The notes under the pieces: model-generated | What the model saw: the letters and a program-made list of their open reading frames with translations, nothing else | Databases searched by the model: none | Told to the model about the DNA's origin: nothing | NCBI GenBank assembly: GCA_902798915.1 | Contig: CADBYM010000006.1 | Coordinates: 1 to 64,000 of the forward strand | Source: an uncultured Coriobacteriaceae bacterium | GTDB taxonomy: Bacteria; Actinomycetota; Coriobacteriia; Coriobacteriales; Atopobiaceae | Direction: 5' to 3' | Length of the DNA stretch: 64,000 nt | Made by a program: the position numbers and the translations under genes | Shown here: one piece after another, positions 1 through 8,998 of the stretch | Layout: the number at the start of each line of letters is the position of its first letter | Numbering within the stretch: position 1 is the stretch's first letter

Positions 1-1149
1 CACCACCGCGCTCTCGTATGGTGGTCAAGCCCTCGCGACCATTCTACCCGAGGCGGGCGTGCGGAATCGCGAAATATCAACTCTCTGCAAGAGGGGACTA
101 TATCGGAATATGCGGACGCATGCCCGCATTGCGGTTTCAAGGGAAACAAGAGCACCGCTCTTGCAGTGAGGGAAAAACTAGCAATTCAATCTCGTGCGTG
201 GGCAGACGCATCGTTCACTGAAGAATTCGATTCTGTATTGCCAATTAGTTCTGTGCAGAAGACACGTTTCGACAGTCTTTTTACTAACGCCGAGACTCTA
301 GCGACGGTCGCCCCCGCACTTTATAATGCAGTTAAAGAGATGATACCGGATACAATCGTAGCAGCAAAGATTCCTGGAGAGGTACAGAAACTACTTGACC
401 AAGGCGTAGTCAAATTTGTAACAGATAAGAACGGCGAGATCCTCCCCACCATCTTTAGGGACGGAAGAATGTTCAAGCAAGTACGCCTCGAAGAGCTGAA
501 AACGACACCCGAGCTCGGTAGGGCAGTTGTTGACCTGCAGCAGCAAGCTGCGTTGGCAGAGATTCTGCACGAAGTCCGAGAGGTTCATGAAGCCGTTAAA
601 GAGGTGACAACATCTCTGCATAATGATCGTTTAGCTCGAGTAAATGCCGTACTGCAGCAGCTACAGCAAGCCTCACTTATCACCGATTCAAGGCTTCGAG
701 AAGCAAAGTTGTTACACATAACATCAAGAGCCACCGAGGCGAAGGAAATGTTAATGTACTCATTCGTTGAAGGGATGGTTTTTTTCAGTTCTCGCAGCGG
801 CGAGAAGAATCTGATTTCGATGGTCATGGATACAAAAGCGCAGAAAGAAGCTGACAAACGTAGCCGTGTCCAGTTCCAAACGCTAGCAGCACTGACGAGG
901 GCGGTGCAGGTCGAAGCAACAGCTTACTGTCTCGTAGACGAACGCGAGGCGGCACGTGAGAGCTTGCGGCAATTCTCTGACTTCATTGAGAATAACAGAC
1001 TTAATGACAGGAATACTCTTGTCATGCTTAGCCAATTCAACACAGCAAATCAGGGACAACTCATACACGGCTTTGTAGAACTGCAAAAGAGAATCTCAGC
1101 ATTCTCCGTCCCGGAAGATGAGTTGATAGCTCTTCCAAAAGATAGCTAG
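1..1149 (+). CDS. Hypothetical protein with Zn-knuckle, 5' truncated by window edge
   Basis: The reading frame is open from base 1, so the gene starts outside the window and at least 382 residues are visible. Although an internal GTG/ATG start near 166 is possible, the frame upstream already reads like protein and contains a CPHCGF motif at about 121-138, half of a zinc ribbon. The rest is mostly helical and charged, with Leu/Gln/Glu-rich stretches around 530-680 that suggest a coiled coil, and a hydrophobic patch near 765-790. I do not recognise the family. It is co-directional with the small Zn-ribbon protein that follows after 25 bases, so the two may be co-transcribed. Function unknown. 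Confidence 0.6.
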   Translation, partial: HHRALVWWSSPRDHSTRGGRAESRNINSLQEGTISEYADACPHCGFKGNKSTALAVREKLAIQSRAWADASFTEEFDSVLPISSVQKTRFDSLFTNAETLATVAPALYNAVKEMIPDTIVAAKIPGEVQKLLDQGVVKFVTDKNGEILPTIFRDGRMFKQVRLEELKTTPELGRAVVDLQQQAALAEILHEVREVHEAVKEVTTSLHNDRLARVNAVLQQLQQASLITDSRLREAKLLHITSRATEAKEMLMYSFVEGMVFFSSRSGEKNLISMVMDTKAQKEADKRSRVQFQTLAALTRAVQVEATAYCLVDEREAARESLRQFSDFIENNRLNDRNTLVMLSQFNTANQGQLIHGFVELQKRISAFSVPEDELIALPKDS

Positions 1150-1174
1150 ACAGATACTGAGAAGGATGACATTA

Positions 1175-1387
1175 ATGGCACGGATTTGTAAGACTAAAGG
1201 CTGCAACAACGAGATACCGGACGGTTGGAAACTCCCGTATTGTGATGCGTGTCGCTATCGCATCGCGAAAAGACTCAGGGAGGGTGCCATTGCAGTGGGA
1301 AGTACAATAATCACAGTTGGCGGAGCCGTACTATTAGGTGACAAGATTCCGCTTACCAAAGGGATAAAAAACCATTTCAAGAAATAA
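1175..1387 (+). CDS. Small Zn-ribbon protein with a hydrophobic segment
   Basis: A 70-residue protein starting MARICKTKGCNNEIP. The ATG at 1175 is preferred over the one at 1166 because GAAGGA at 1161-1166 is correctly spaced only for 1175. Four cysteines in a C-x4-C then C-x2-C arrangement (CKTKGC and YCDAC) suggest a zinc ribbon at the N-terminus. A glycine/valine-rich hydrophobic stretch follows (about residues 36-55), probably one membrane segment, and the tail is lysine-rich. It follows the unknown upstream gene closely. No family recognised; a membrane-anchored Zn-ribbon adaptor is only an inference. Confidence 0.6.
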   Translation: MARICKTKGCNNEIPDGWKLPYCDACRYRIAKRLREGAIAVGSTIITVGGAVLLGDKIPLTKGIKNHFKK

Positions 1388-1583
1388 CACTTTTGGCCGC
1401 TCTATGCCGTCAATACATTTGCCTGCATGAGTCAGCGTCTCAGGAGTCAATGGGCACACGGAGACTCGTTAAGCTTCTCCCTTCTCTTTTCGAGCTCGTC
1501 TCTGACGCTGAGGATGACAAAGTATACGACGTCGACGAGCTCGACAGGAGCTTTCACGTTACCTTGGGCGGCCAACATGAAGG

Positions 1584-1617
1584 CAGCCCACCAACCTTCG
1601 ATGAGGTTAGTGGGCTG
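1584..1617. terminator. Hairpin between convergent genes
   Basis: CAGCCCACCAACCT pairs with AGGTTAGTGGGCTG with one mismatch across a 6-base loop. It sits between the plus-strand Zn-ribbon gene and the minus-strand RloC-like gene. There is no T-run on either side, so a bidirectional intrinsic terminator is possible but weakly supported. The rest of 1388-1666 shows no convincing gene. Confidence 0.35.
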
Positions 1618-1666
1618 TCACAAGTTGTCGGAAAGATGGGTTTTGTCTTGACTGAAAAGGGTTGTG

Positions 1667-3859
1667 CTACGGTGCCATGGCGGCATAGCGTCCAATCATG
1701 TCTTCGTAGTGCTGTATGTAACCAGCGCTTTCAAATATGGTTTTCAGTACCCTTCTGTAGACATCAATGCTCTCACCAGTGTTTTGGAAGGTCTCATCGT
1801 CAAAGGGACTGTGAGATCCCGCGTTAGCCCATGCCAGGTACGACCGCGCAATCTCACGGTCCGGGCTTGCCATGCTGGTGATGACGCCGTCGAGGTCAGG
1901 GTCCCCAATGAGCTTGAAGAAGGTTTCTGTTATGCGTCTGGCGATATTCTGAGCGGTTAGGGGATTGCAATCTTCACGGAGAAAATCTTTCCAAAGAAGC
2001 TCGTAAGTGCTGATTACCGGGTTCTTTTCGCAATGTTCAACAACCGAATGATCCCCGCTCTTGCGAACCAGATAATACGATGTTACTGAATTGCCTTCCT
2101 TTTTGCGCACATAGGTGACCTCACGATGGAACGTTATGTTGTGTGTGAGAACGATTAATTGCTCGGTATTCCCGTTGCCGTCACGCGCCTCTTTTGCAAG
2201 CTGGCGCACGAGCGAACTCGTTACGAAAAGCACGTCCGCATCCATACTCGTGATAGGGTCGTCGACAACTACTACGCGCCTATCGGTGGTGCCGCTGCTT
2301 TCGAGGCTGCCATTCATGAGGTAGTAGAAGTACAGGAACGTCAGGAAGCTGGCCTCACCCTCGCTGAGCGTGTCCTCGACAGGAGTCCCGTCCTTCCTCT
2401 CGATCCGATAGGATTTATCGTCCTCGGCAACCACGATCTTGAAACTCGTAAAGCCAAACCTACCGAGAAGCACGTTGATGGCATCGGCGGTTTCTTTCAC
2501 ATTCGTGAGGCCGGCTTCCGCCTTTCGTAGCTCTTCTGTGTTCTGCCTGATTCTGCCGTCGATTTTGCTGATGCTGTTTGTCAGTCCGGCGATCTTGTTG
2601 TTCGCTGTGGTCTCGTTTTTCTGTAGTGGAATAACGCTCGGCCGAGCAGCAATCGCCGCATATCGCCAAAGGTCAGCTACAACATCTGCTTTCTGCTCGG
2701 CACGATGCTGAATCATGTCGTTGTGGTTGCTTATTGCTATTGTAGCGTTATCGAGCAACTGTTGTATTGCATCGCAGATGCCCTTGGCGCTAACAAGGGT
2801 TACTGTGCGACTCGGTTCGTTCTGCTTTTGGTGCAGCAGGGCATTGTTGCTCTTAACGTTGCTATCAAGCTCCGCTATTCGTGCTTCCAGAGAGGGGACG
2901 TCCAGGAAATCTGCATGTGTCGTGAGAATCCCTTTGAGAACGGCAATGATGCCGTCGGCCTCATCTGCGTAACTCTGGGCTGCAGCCTTGAGGTCATCCT
3001 TGTCCTTTTGATATGTTTCGTCGAAGAATGACTCGAAGTCAGCCTTGAGCTTGTCCGTTATCGTGTGTTCCTGGCAGAAGGGGCATACGTCGCCCTCGAT
3101 GTACTTTTGGCCCTGCTCAACCCAGTCGCTTATGCCAAGCCTTGTTATGAGGGCGGCGATGGGGATGTCTTCTTTGCCGACGATAGCCTTGCCGAAAATA
3201 TCTGCACCTTCACAGATAATGAGCCTCTGGAAGTCAATCTGCGGGAGGCCGCTCGCGGTAGTCACGGTGTCGTCAAAAACGATAGCAGCGCGCTTCTCGA
3301 TTTCAGCCATATCAGGTTTGGCGTCATCGTCTTTGACAGCGGCAACATGTTCGAGCAGGCCATCTTTGAATCGCGCCTTTGTGTTGTGTCCCGGCATCTG
3401 TTTCTGAAGTTCTGCCGGTATGGCACTTTTTGTGCTCCAGCAAGCTTCGACGATTTGGGTCTGGGCAGCTTGAAGCTCAGTCCTTGCTTGCTCCAAGTTG
3501 CCCTGTGCGGCTTCCTTCTTGCCCTTGTCCCTTTCGATGGTCTCGGTTAGCTCATCAATCTTCCTCTGGGCGTCAACCATCCCTTTGCCCATGGTGAACA
3601 CGCCGGGCACGGAGGCTTTGTTGGCGAAGTTCGCCGTTATGAAGTTTCGGTTATACACGTACACCCGAACTGGGTTGCCACCATCCCACTGAATTGCGCT
3701 CGAATCGGGCAAGGAGGACTCGTCGGCTATAAGCTGGCTTATTGTCGTCTTGCCTGATCCGTTTGGCCCGAAGAAAAAGCATACACGGTCGAGACCATCA
3801 ATCTTTACTTGTTCGTGACCGAAGGGCGTTCTTAATGGCAGTCGTATGCTTGTAATCAT
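1667..3859 (-). CDS. RloC/PrrC-like AAA_13 ATPase, putative anticodon nuclease
   Basis: 730 residues. An SMC/Rad50-like ABC ATPase: Walker A GPNGSGKTT at residues 31-39, a long central coiled coil, a CPFC zinc-hook motif at about 259-262 and Walker B VVVVDDPITSMD near 532. This is the architecture of RloC, a translation-blocking tRNA anticodon nuclease with a Rad50-like Zn-hook, and its relative PrrC (family AAA_13). The C-terminal part contains R641-x3-E645 and H683 (ARRITETFF ... GSHS), resembling the Arg-Glu-His catalytic set described for PrrC/RloC, although the Glu-His spacing is a little longer. It is the last gene of a four-gene operon, 31 bases after the methylase/nuclease gene. PrrC is known to be silenced by a type I restriction enzyme and to act when that is inhibited, so a back-up role here is plausible. 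The nuclease assignment is inferred; the ATPase family is clear. Confidence 0.85.
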   Translation of the reverse strand: MITSIRLPLRTPFGHEQVKIDGLDRVCFFFGPNGSGKTTISQLIADESSLPDSSAIQWDGGNPVRVYVYNRNFITANFANKASVPGVFTMGKGMVDAQRKIDELTETIERDKGKKEAAQGNLEQARTELQAAQTQIVEACWSTKSAIPAELQKQMPGHNTKARFKDGLLEHVAAVKDDDAKPDMAEIEKRAAIVFDDTVTTASGLPQIDFQRLIICEGADIFGKAIVGKEDIPIAALITRLGISDWVEQGQKYIEGDVCPFCQEHTITDKLKADFESFFDETYQKDKDDLKAAAQSYADEADGIIAVLKGILTTHADFLDVPSLEARIAELDSNVKSNNALLHQKQNEPSRTVTLVSAKGICDAIQQLLDNATIAISNHNDMIQHRAEQKADVVADLWRYAAIAARPSVIPLQKNETTANNKIAGLTNSISKIDGRIRQNTEELRKAEAGLTNVKETADAINVLLGRFGFTSFKIVVAEDDKSYRIERKDGTPVEDTLSEGEASFLTFLYFYYLMNGSLESSGTTDRRVVVVDDPITSMDADVLFVTSSLVRQLAKEARDGNGNTEQLIVLTHNITFHREVTYVRKKEGNSVTSYYLVRKSGDHSVVEHCEKNPVISTYELLWKDFLREDCNPLTAQNIARRITETFFKLIGDPDLDGVITSMASPDREIARSYLAWANAGSHSPFDDETFQNTGESIDVYRRVLKTIFESAGYIQHYEDMIGRYAAMAP

Positions 3860-3890
3860 CGTTCATCCTGTAGCGTTCGATCATCCCGCA

Positions 3891-6800
3891 TTAAATAGCC
3901 TCCAGACATGCCGCATTAAGACGTTCGAATTCCGGAAGTGCCCTGTAGAACTGCTGGAATCTTCTCCGGCGACTGCTAAGCGCGCCGTTTGCCGGGTTCA
4001 GGTAGGAGGCAAGACGTTGATCCTCGGTGCAAGCCCTCTTGATTCTGGCCTGTAGCAGCTTCGTTGCTTCTACGACTCTTGTGTGCCTTTCGTCATTCGG
4101 GTCGTATTCGCTAATTAGGCTGAGGGGCAAGGTGTGGATGTGGCGCTTCCCAAAGTTGCCCTCGGGTTGGAATTCCTTTATCGCGTCGTTTATCGCATCG
4201 CTATTGAGGAGGCCAACGTAGTAGAGCGCTTCGTCTTCGCTGTCCGCACCACGCCAGTAGAGGGTCTGGTCAATGGCCAGCTTATGCGGCTGGCTGATTT
4301 CGTCGCAATTAATTGCCGATGCGCTTATGTTGCTTCCGCCGGCACCATACAAAACACGCCATTTCGAGGTGTCGTGCAGTGTATGCGAAAGCTTGCTTCT
4401 CGTGTCTAGATAGGCGAGATAGCCGCCCTTTTCCTGGTAAAACTCAACGCCGCCCTCGGCACAGTGCTTGACCTTATCAGCAAGCACCTTGTTGCTTCTC
4501 CCAAGTAAGGCGAGGTCTCGATCTATTAGCTCGACGGCGCCTTGTCCGGGGACATACTTCACAGGCAGGAAAGCCCTAACTGGATGGACCGGCGCAAAGG
4601 GCATGACCTGGTTGGAAGTGACCATATCGTATAGCAAGCTGCCGTCAATATTCGTAACGGTACCAACGCTAAAGGTCTTACACTTCTTACCGTCCTTTAC
4701 GGCGAAAGACAGCGGATCACCATTCGTCGGTATTGAGCTAACTGTCCATAGTCGATTTGGTTGTTGTTCACATTTGAAGACAACCGCCGTTCTCGGCATG
4801 CCATCGAAGCCTTGATTGAAGTTGACGGTATCAAGCGCCTTCTCGACGCTTTGGGTGTTGTAAGAAAAGGCCGTCGCCTTTCCATTGGTGATCAATTTGT
4901 ACGTGACCCGTGTTCCCTCGAGGTTGCCGTCGAACACAACACCTGCCACTTCTCTGCTTGCGGAGTCAGTGTGCTCCTTCTTGGCGAAAATGACCGCTGC
5001 GCGGTTGTTGAAGGCCTCTTTAGGCAGCTCCCAGATTTCGGTGAGCTTGAATTCAGTTGATAGCCCCGAACGAAGATAACCACCTGTCCTAAAAGGCTCC
5101 TCATGCCTGCCGTTAAGCATGGAGTGAGGCATGATGCATGCTATTACCCCGCCATCCGAGACGTAGCGCCGTATTGACGCAACGAGGAATATGGTCGCGA
5201 GCTCAACGTGTGGAAAGGAGCTGCCGCGTGGCATGATGCCATGTGAGTTTGCGAGTTTCACAAGCGCGTCATGATAGGGGTTTCCACGCAGCCTGCTGAG
5301 TGCGAGCCATGGCGGATTGGATACGATTCCATTGAAGAACTCCGTGGCGAATGCAGGCTTGAAGGAGTTGCTCAAAACAAAAGGCCAGATGCCGTTCCTG
5401 TCACGGCTACGCAAGTCGCTCAGCACTTCGATGAGGTCCGCAAATGCTGACGTAGCAGCACGATTACTGCTTTCATCGAGTTCGATGCCCATGCGCGTCA
5501 CCAGGTCGGAGAACAGCCTATCGGTCGTCTCGTCATCAACATCAACCCCATCAGTGGCGTAGTCTGCGGCGATGACATCGGCTTTGACCATCATCTCGTC
5601 AAACAGTTGCCTGTATGGTCTGCTAATGAGGAATTGTGGGATCGATATCGTTCTGTCATGTAGATGTGCGACGAGTTCGTTGCCGCCAATGGCGTCATGC
5701 GTACTCACGGGCGTACGCGTGAATAGGGAGTCTGCGTGATACACAGGGATATGCACAGATCCAGTGAAGAAACCCAGGTACTTCTTCATGACGAGCACCC
5801 AGTTGACTTTCGATAGGATGACGGCGAGTGGATCGACATCGAAACCGTAGATTGACTCGCTTAGCATTGCAATCTCGTCGTCTCCCAAGCTCGTCGGGTT
5901 GCCCATTCCCTCGATGAGCTGGGAAAGCGTCTCGACAATAAAGATGCCCGAACCACAGCACATATCCACGAGATGTGGCTTACACCCTTCGAGATCCCTA
6001 ATCGCCTTTCTCACCATTTTTGCCGCTATGGGTTGCGGGGTGGGCGCCTGCCCGAGCAGGATTTTCTTGTCGATTCCCGCCATCTGTGAGATAAGCCCGC
6101 CAAACAGGTCCGTTGTTGCCACGTTCGCGAAATCGTAGACCATGAGGTCGCGCTGCAGCTCTATAGCGCAATCGACAAGTTCATCGATATAAGGTTCGGC
6201 ATTGAGCCAGCCGAAATAGTCATATTCAACAAGGTTTTCGATCCCCAGGGTCACGAAGTAAGTACCATCGAGGATGTCTCGGATTTGCTCAGAGCTTCTC
6301 TCGGGCGCGCTGCCATCAAGTATGTTTGCCGCTATGAGCTTTGCAAGAGTGATGATGTACAGCTCATGCGAGTAGTCCTCGGTGAATCCCGAGCCTGCCC
6401 CGGTAACTCCTTCAACGAAATTCGACCAGAGGCCCTCTACGAGCCTGGCATATCCCGGATTCTTTTCACAGGCATCAATGACTAAATCGCGTATTGTATT
6501 CGTCCTGACCTTAGTGCTTCCGCTGTACAGGCCGAAATCGGACACGAGCGCTTTCGGGGTGAGCTGTTTCGAGCCAATGCGTCCGTAGTACTTGTTGATA
6601 AACCTCTCGAATCTTCCCAGGTTCTCATCGGATGTGTCGGTCATGTCGAGCCGGTCGATCTCGCAAAGCTCCAGGTCGTCTCGTCCCCACAGGCCGTTTT
6701 CGGCCATAGGCCTACCATCGTATTCGATGTCAACTCGGTATGCGTACCAATGCACCGTGTCGGAGAGGATGCCAACGATGTTGTCGCGATCGACGTTTTT

Positions 6801-7160
6801 GTTAAGGAGTCCTGCACAATAGTCTTCGACCTGCTCGTATCCGTGGTCGAATATGGCACCCTGAGTTAGGTTCTTTTCGTACTCGACAGCGGTGTGCCCA
6901 ATCAGAACGTCCGCAAACCCGCTTCTTCGCGTATTGTCAACGCTGTACGTTTCGTTTGCTTCGGCTTTTCTGGCGTGCTCGTCAATCCACCATGGCTTAC
7001 TGGGGAACATCATCGGCAGTCGCGTACAGAAAAGGTAGCGCAGAGGGTCTTCCTTTGAATTGTCCTGTATGTCACGCCCTGCCTGCGTGAAGAAGTCCCT
7101 GGCGGCTTCGTAGTCTAGCTCCGCGCGTAGCTCGTAGTCTTCCATATCCATATTCGTCAC
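3891..7160 (-). CDS. Large nuclease-like/N6-adenine methylase fusion (type IIG or PglX-like)
   Basis: 1089 residues. The N-terminal ~250 residues include FADVLIGHTAVEYEKN near residue 80, then GYEQVEDYCAGLL and a short strand ending in WYAYRVD; this looks like a PD-(D/E)xK-type restriction endonuclease fold with E-Y-E in the position of E-x-K. The methylase core has motif I DMCCGSGIFI near 400 and motif IV VSNPPW near 614, typical of gamma-class N6-adenine methylases. The C-terminal third resembles a target-recognition domain. The size fits type IIG restriction-modification enzymes or BREX PglX, but no other BREX gene is adjacent. It overlaps the upstream methylase by 4 bases (7157-7160), so translation is probably coupled. 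Whether it cuts DNA cannot be read from sequence alone. Confidence 0.8.
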   Translation of the reverse strand: MTNMDMEDYELRAELDYEAARDFFTQAGRDIQDNSKEDPLRYLFCTRLPMMFPSKPWWIDEHARKAEANETYSVDNTRRSGFADVLIGHTAVEYEKNLTQGAIFDHGYEQVEDYCAGLLNKNVDRDNIVGILSDTVHWYAYRVDIEYDGRPMAENGLWGRDDLELCEIDRLDMTDTSDENLGRFERFINKYYGRIGSKQLTPKALVSDFGLYSGSTKVRTNTIRDLVIDACEKNPGYARLVEGLWSNFVEGVTGAGSGFTEDYSHELYIITLAKLIAANILDGSAPERSSEQIRDILDGTYFVTLGIENLVEYDYFGWLNAEPYIDELVDCAIELQRDLMVYDFANVATTDLFGGLISQMAGIDKKILLGQAPTPQPIAAKMVRKAIRDLEGCKPHLVDMCCGSGIFIVETLSQLIEGMGNPTSLGDDEIAMLSESIYGFDVDPLAVILSKVNWVLVMKKYLGFFTGSVHIPVYHADSLFTRTPVSTHDAIGGNELVAHLHDRTISIPQFLISRPYRQLFDEMMVKADVIAADYATDGVDVDDETTDRLFSDLVTRMGIELDESSNRAATSAFADLIEVLSDLRSRDRNGIWPFVLSNSFKPAFATEFFNGIVSNPPWLALSRLRGNPYHDALVKLANSHGIMPRGSSFPHVELATIFLVASIRRYVSDGGVIACIMPHSMLNGRHEEPFRTGGYLRSGLSTEFKLTEIWELPKEAFNNRAAVIFAKKEHTDSASREVAGVVFDGNLEGTRVTYKLITNGKATAFSYNTQSVEKALDTVNFNQGFDGMPRTAVVFKCEQQPNRLWTVSSIPTNGDPLSFAVKDGKKCKTFSVGTVTNIDGSLLYDMVTSNQVMPFAPVHPVRAFLPVKYVPGQGAVELIDRDLALLGRSNKVLADKVKHCAEGGVEFYQEKGGYLAYLDTRSKLSHTLHDTSKWRVLYGAGGSNISASAINCDEISQPHKLAIDQTLYWRGADSEDEALYYVGLLNSDAINDAIKEFQPEGNFGKRHIHTLPLSLISEYDPNDERHTRVVEATKLLQARIKRACTEDQRLASYLNPANGALSSRRRRFQQFYRALPEFERLNAACLEAI

Positions 7161-8998
7161 TCGCTCCTTAGTTTAAGCCTAATGTCGAGCTCATCCCTCC
7201 AACGCGCTAACAGTTCGTCAGCTCGTTCGCTTCCGGCTATCGCCTTCGAAATTACGTTGTCGACACTGTTCTGGGTCGCAGCCGCCTCATTGATGGATCT
7301 TGCATCGGCGAGCTCGGCCCCGTACCGGCTCAGCGCTTCTCTCAGTTCGCCCTTTGGTCCGGGAAGCTCCAACTTGCGCAACGATACGGCCTCGCATTTC
7401 AGAGCGCCGCCGCCCAACACGCTGCAATTTCGCTCCAGCTCGAGCCTGACGTAGGTCGAGTTCAGCAGCGCAAGCGCAGCATGTGATGCCTTCAGATTCG
7501 TGTCATTAACCCAAATTGTGGAGAAGTTGGCGTCTGCCACGATACGTCTGTCGCCAACGAGTTGGTAGGCCCGTACGACGCCGCCGTTGATGCGTGGGAT
7601 CACAAGGTTTGGCAAATGCCTGTCCTTGAGCGCAGGCAGCATGTACCAGTACCGGTCTTTGCCAGGCACGCTGCTGAGAGGCCCGTTTGTCCGAACAGCA
7701 GAAAGGCTCGGTATATGCTGGCGCCGTCCATTCTGGATAACTTCATGTTCCTCGCAATAGCTGATGTATTGCCTCAGGCTCATCAATTCCCGTTCCGGAA
7801 TGACGGAGCTGTCTTCGATTGGCCTGTCGATGAACAGAAGCCGGTATCCAGTCTTTCGCGTCGCGATGGTGTACGCATCTTCGATTTCGTCCTGGTAGCG
7901 CAGCGCAGGCAAAAGAGGCAGACAGCACGCGTTGGCGGGTTCCAATCTGGCGCAATCCGCCCAGATGTCATTGCTGGCCCGTCCGTCTCCGTCCTCCGTC
8001 AGATAGAAGAACCCGTTGGCACCGGTTCGCAGCCCTTGCCCAACGTTAAGCCCCCAGTCGCCAAGCGTGGCCGTTCTACATTCGATATGCACGCGCGATG
8101 CATGATTGACACAACTAAGGTCTTCGTGTCGTGCCCAAACTTGGCCGTCTGAATAGTCCGCTCCGCTTTGGCATAGACTGGTAAACGCCTCGTCGCCGGT
8201 CCGTCCGTCGTATGTTAATACGCCTGCTAAAGAGCGTGTGTTGGCCGCCCACTTCGACAGGCCTATGTGGTGCACGTGCGTGTTATCCGGCTTCGTGTCC
8301 TTGCCGTCGCGCTTGGTGGCAATCAGGAGGTTTGTCTTGACCTGAGCGTCCTGGAACCACGTACGGCTTTCGTCGACGATAATCCGGTCGACCGTGAAAT
8401 CAGCGTTCAGAATGTCATAGATAACGCTGGCGTACTCTCTTTTCAGCCAAGCATCGGGCAGCACCATTGCCAACTTGCCGCCGGGCTTAACTAGGCAGGC
8501 GCAAAGAATCCAGCAAGGCACTGCAAGGTCGGATAGCCCCGAGTACGATTTGGCTCCTTCGAGATACGGAAGTTTTGAACCTGAGATATTGAGCACCTCA
8601 ATGGTTCCGATGAGGCGCTCGCGTATCGCCTCAACTGCGTTCTTGCCGTAAAGAGCGTCGAGGCCCTGATATCTGACATACGGAGGATTCGTTATGACCA
8701 GGTCCCATTCTTGCTTGTTGTAAAGATCGGTAGCCGCCTTGCTCAATGCGTCGCACTTAAGGAAATGACTGCATTCTAGCCTTGACATTGCAGCTTCAAC
8801 TGCCTCGCCATCAATATCGATGCCGTAAAGCCTTTCTTCATGCGCTCCGCGACCCTGCAGGGCTATGAGCATGTCTGCCTGGCCGACCATCGGGTCGATG
8901 GCGTGAATCGAATCGATATCAGCGAGATCTGCGGCGAGTACAAGAAGGTTGGCTACTTTGGGACCAGAGAAGAACTGACCGATTTCCTTATTGCTCAT
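7157..8998 (-). CDS. Gamma-class N6-adenine DNA methyltransferase
   Basis: 613 residues, M.TaqI/Eco57I-like. A degenerate motif I (DPMVGQADML, about residue 36) is followed by an acidic strand (GIDIDGEA) and the catalytic motif ITNPPYVRYQ near residue 102. The C-terminal half contains GLRTGANGFFYL near 321, a sequence style typical of target-recognition domains of this class. Product would be N6-methyladenine in duplex DNA. It overlaps the preceding methylase gene by 4 bases and the following one by 4 bases. The weak motif I (no FxGxG) is unusual and might mean this subunit needs a partner. Confidence 0.85.
   Translation of the reverse strand: MSNKEIGQFFSGPKVANLLVLAADLADIDSIHAIDPMVGQADMLIALQGRGAHEERLYGIDIDGEAVEAAMSRLECSHFLKCDALSKAATDLYNKQEWDLVITNPPYVRYQGLDALYGKNAVEAIRERLIGTIEVLNISGSKLPYLEGAKSYSGLSDLAVPCWILCACLVKPGGKLAMVLPDAWLKREYASVIYDILNADFTVDRIIVDESRTWFQDAQVKTNLLIATKRDGKDTKPDNTHVHHIGLSKWAANTRSLAGVLTYDGRTGDEAFTSLCQSGADYSDGQVWARHEDLSCVNHASRVHIECRTATLGDWGLNVGQGLRTGANGFFYLTEDGDGRASNDIWADCARLEPANACCLPLLPALRYQDEIEDAYTIATRKTGYRLLFIDRPIEDSSVIPERELMSLRQYISYCEEHEVIQNGRRQHIPSLSAVRTNGPLSSVPGKDRYWYMLPALKDRHLPNLVIPRINGGVVRAYQLVGDRRIVADANFSTIWVNDTNLKASHAALALLNSTYVRLELERNCSVLGGGALKCEAVSLRKLELPGPKGELREALSRYGAELADARSINEAAATQNSVDNVISKAIAGSERADELLARWRDELDIRLKLRSE

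Noticed and set aside
1393-1827. Plus-strand frames after the Zn-ribbon gene
   Set aside because: No ribosome site, poor protein character, and most of the frame is antisense to the RloC-like gene end.
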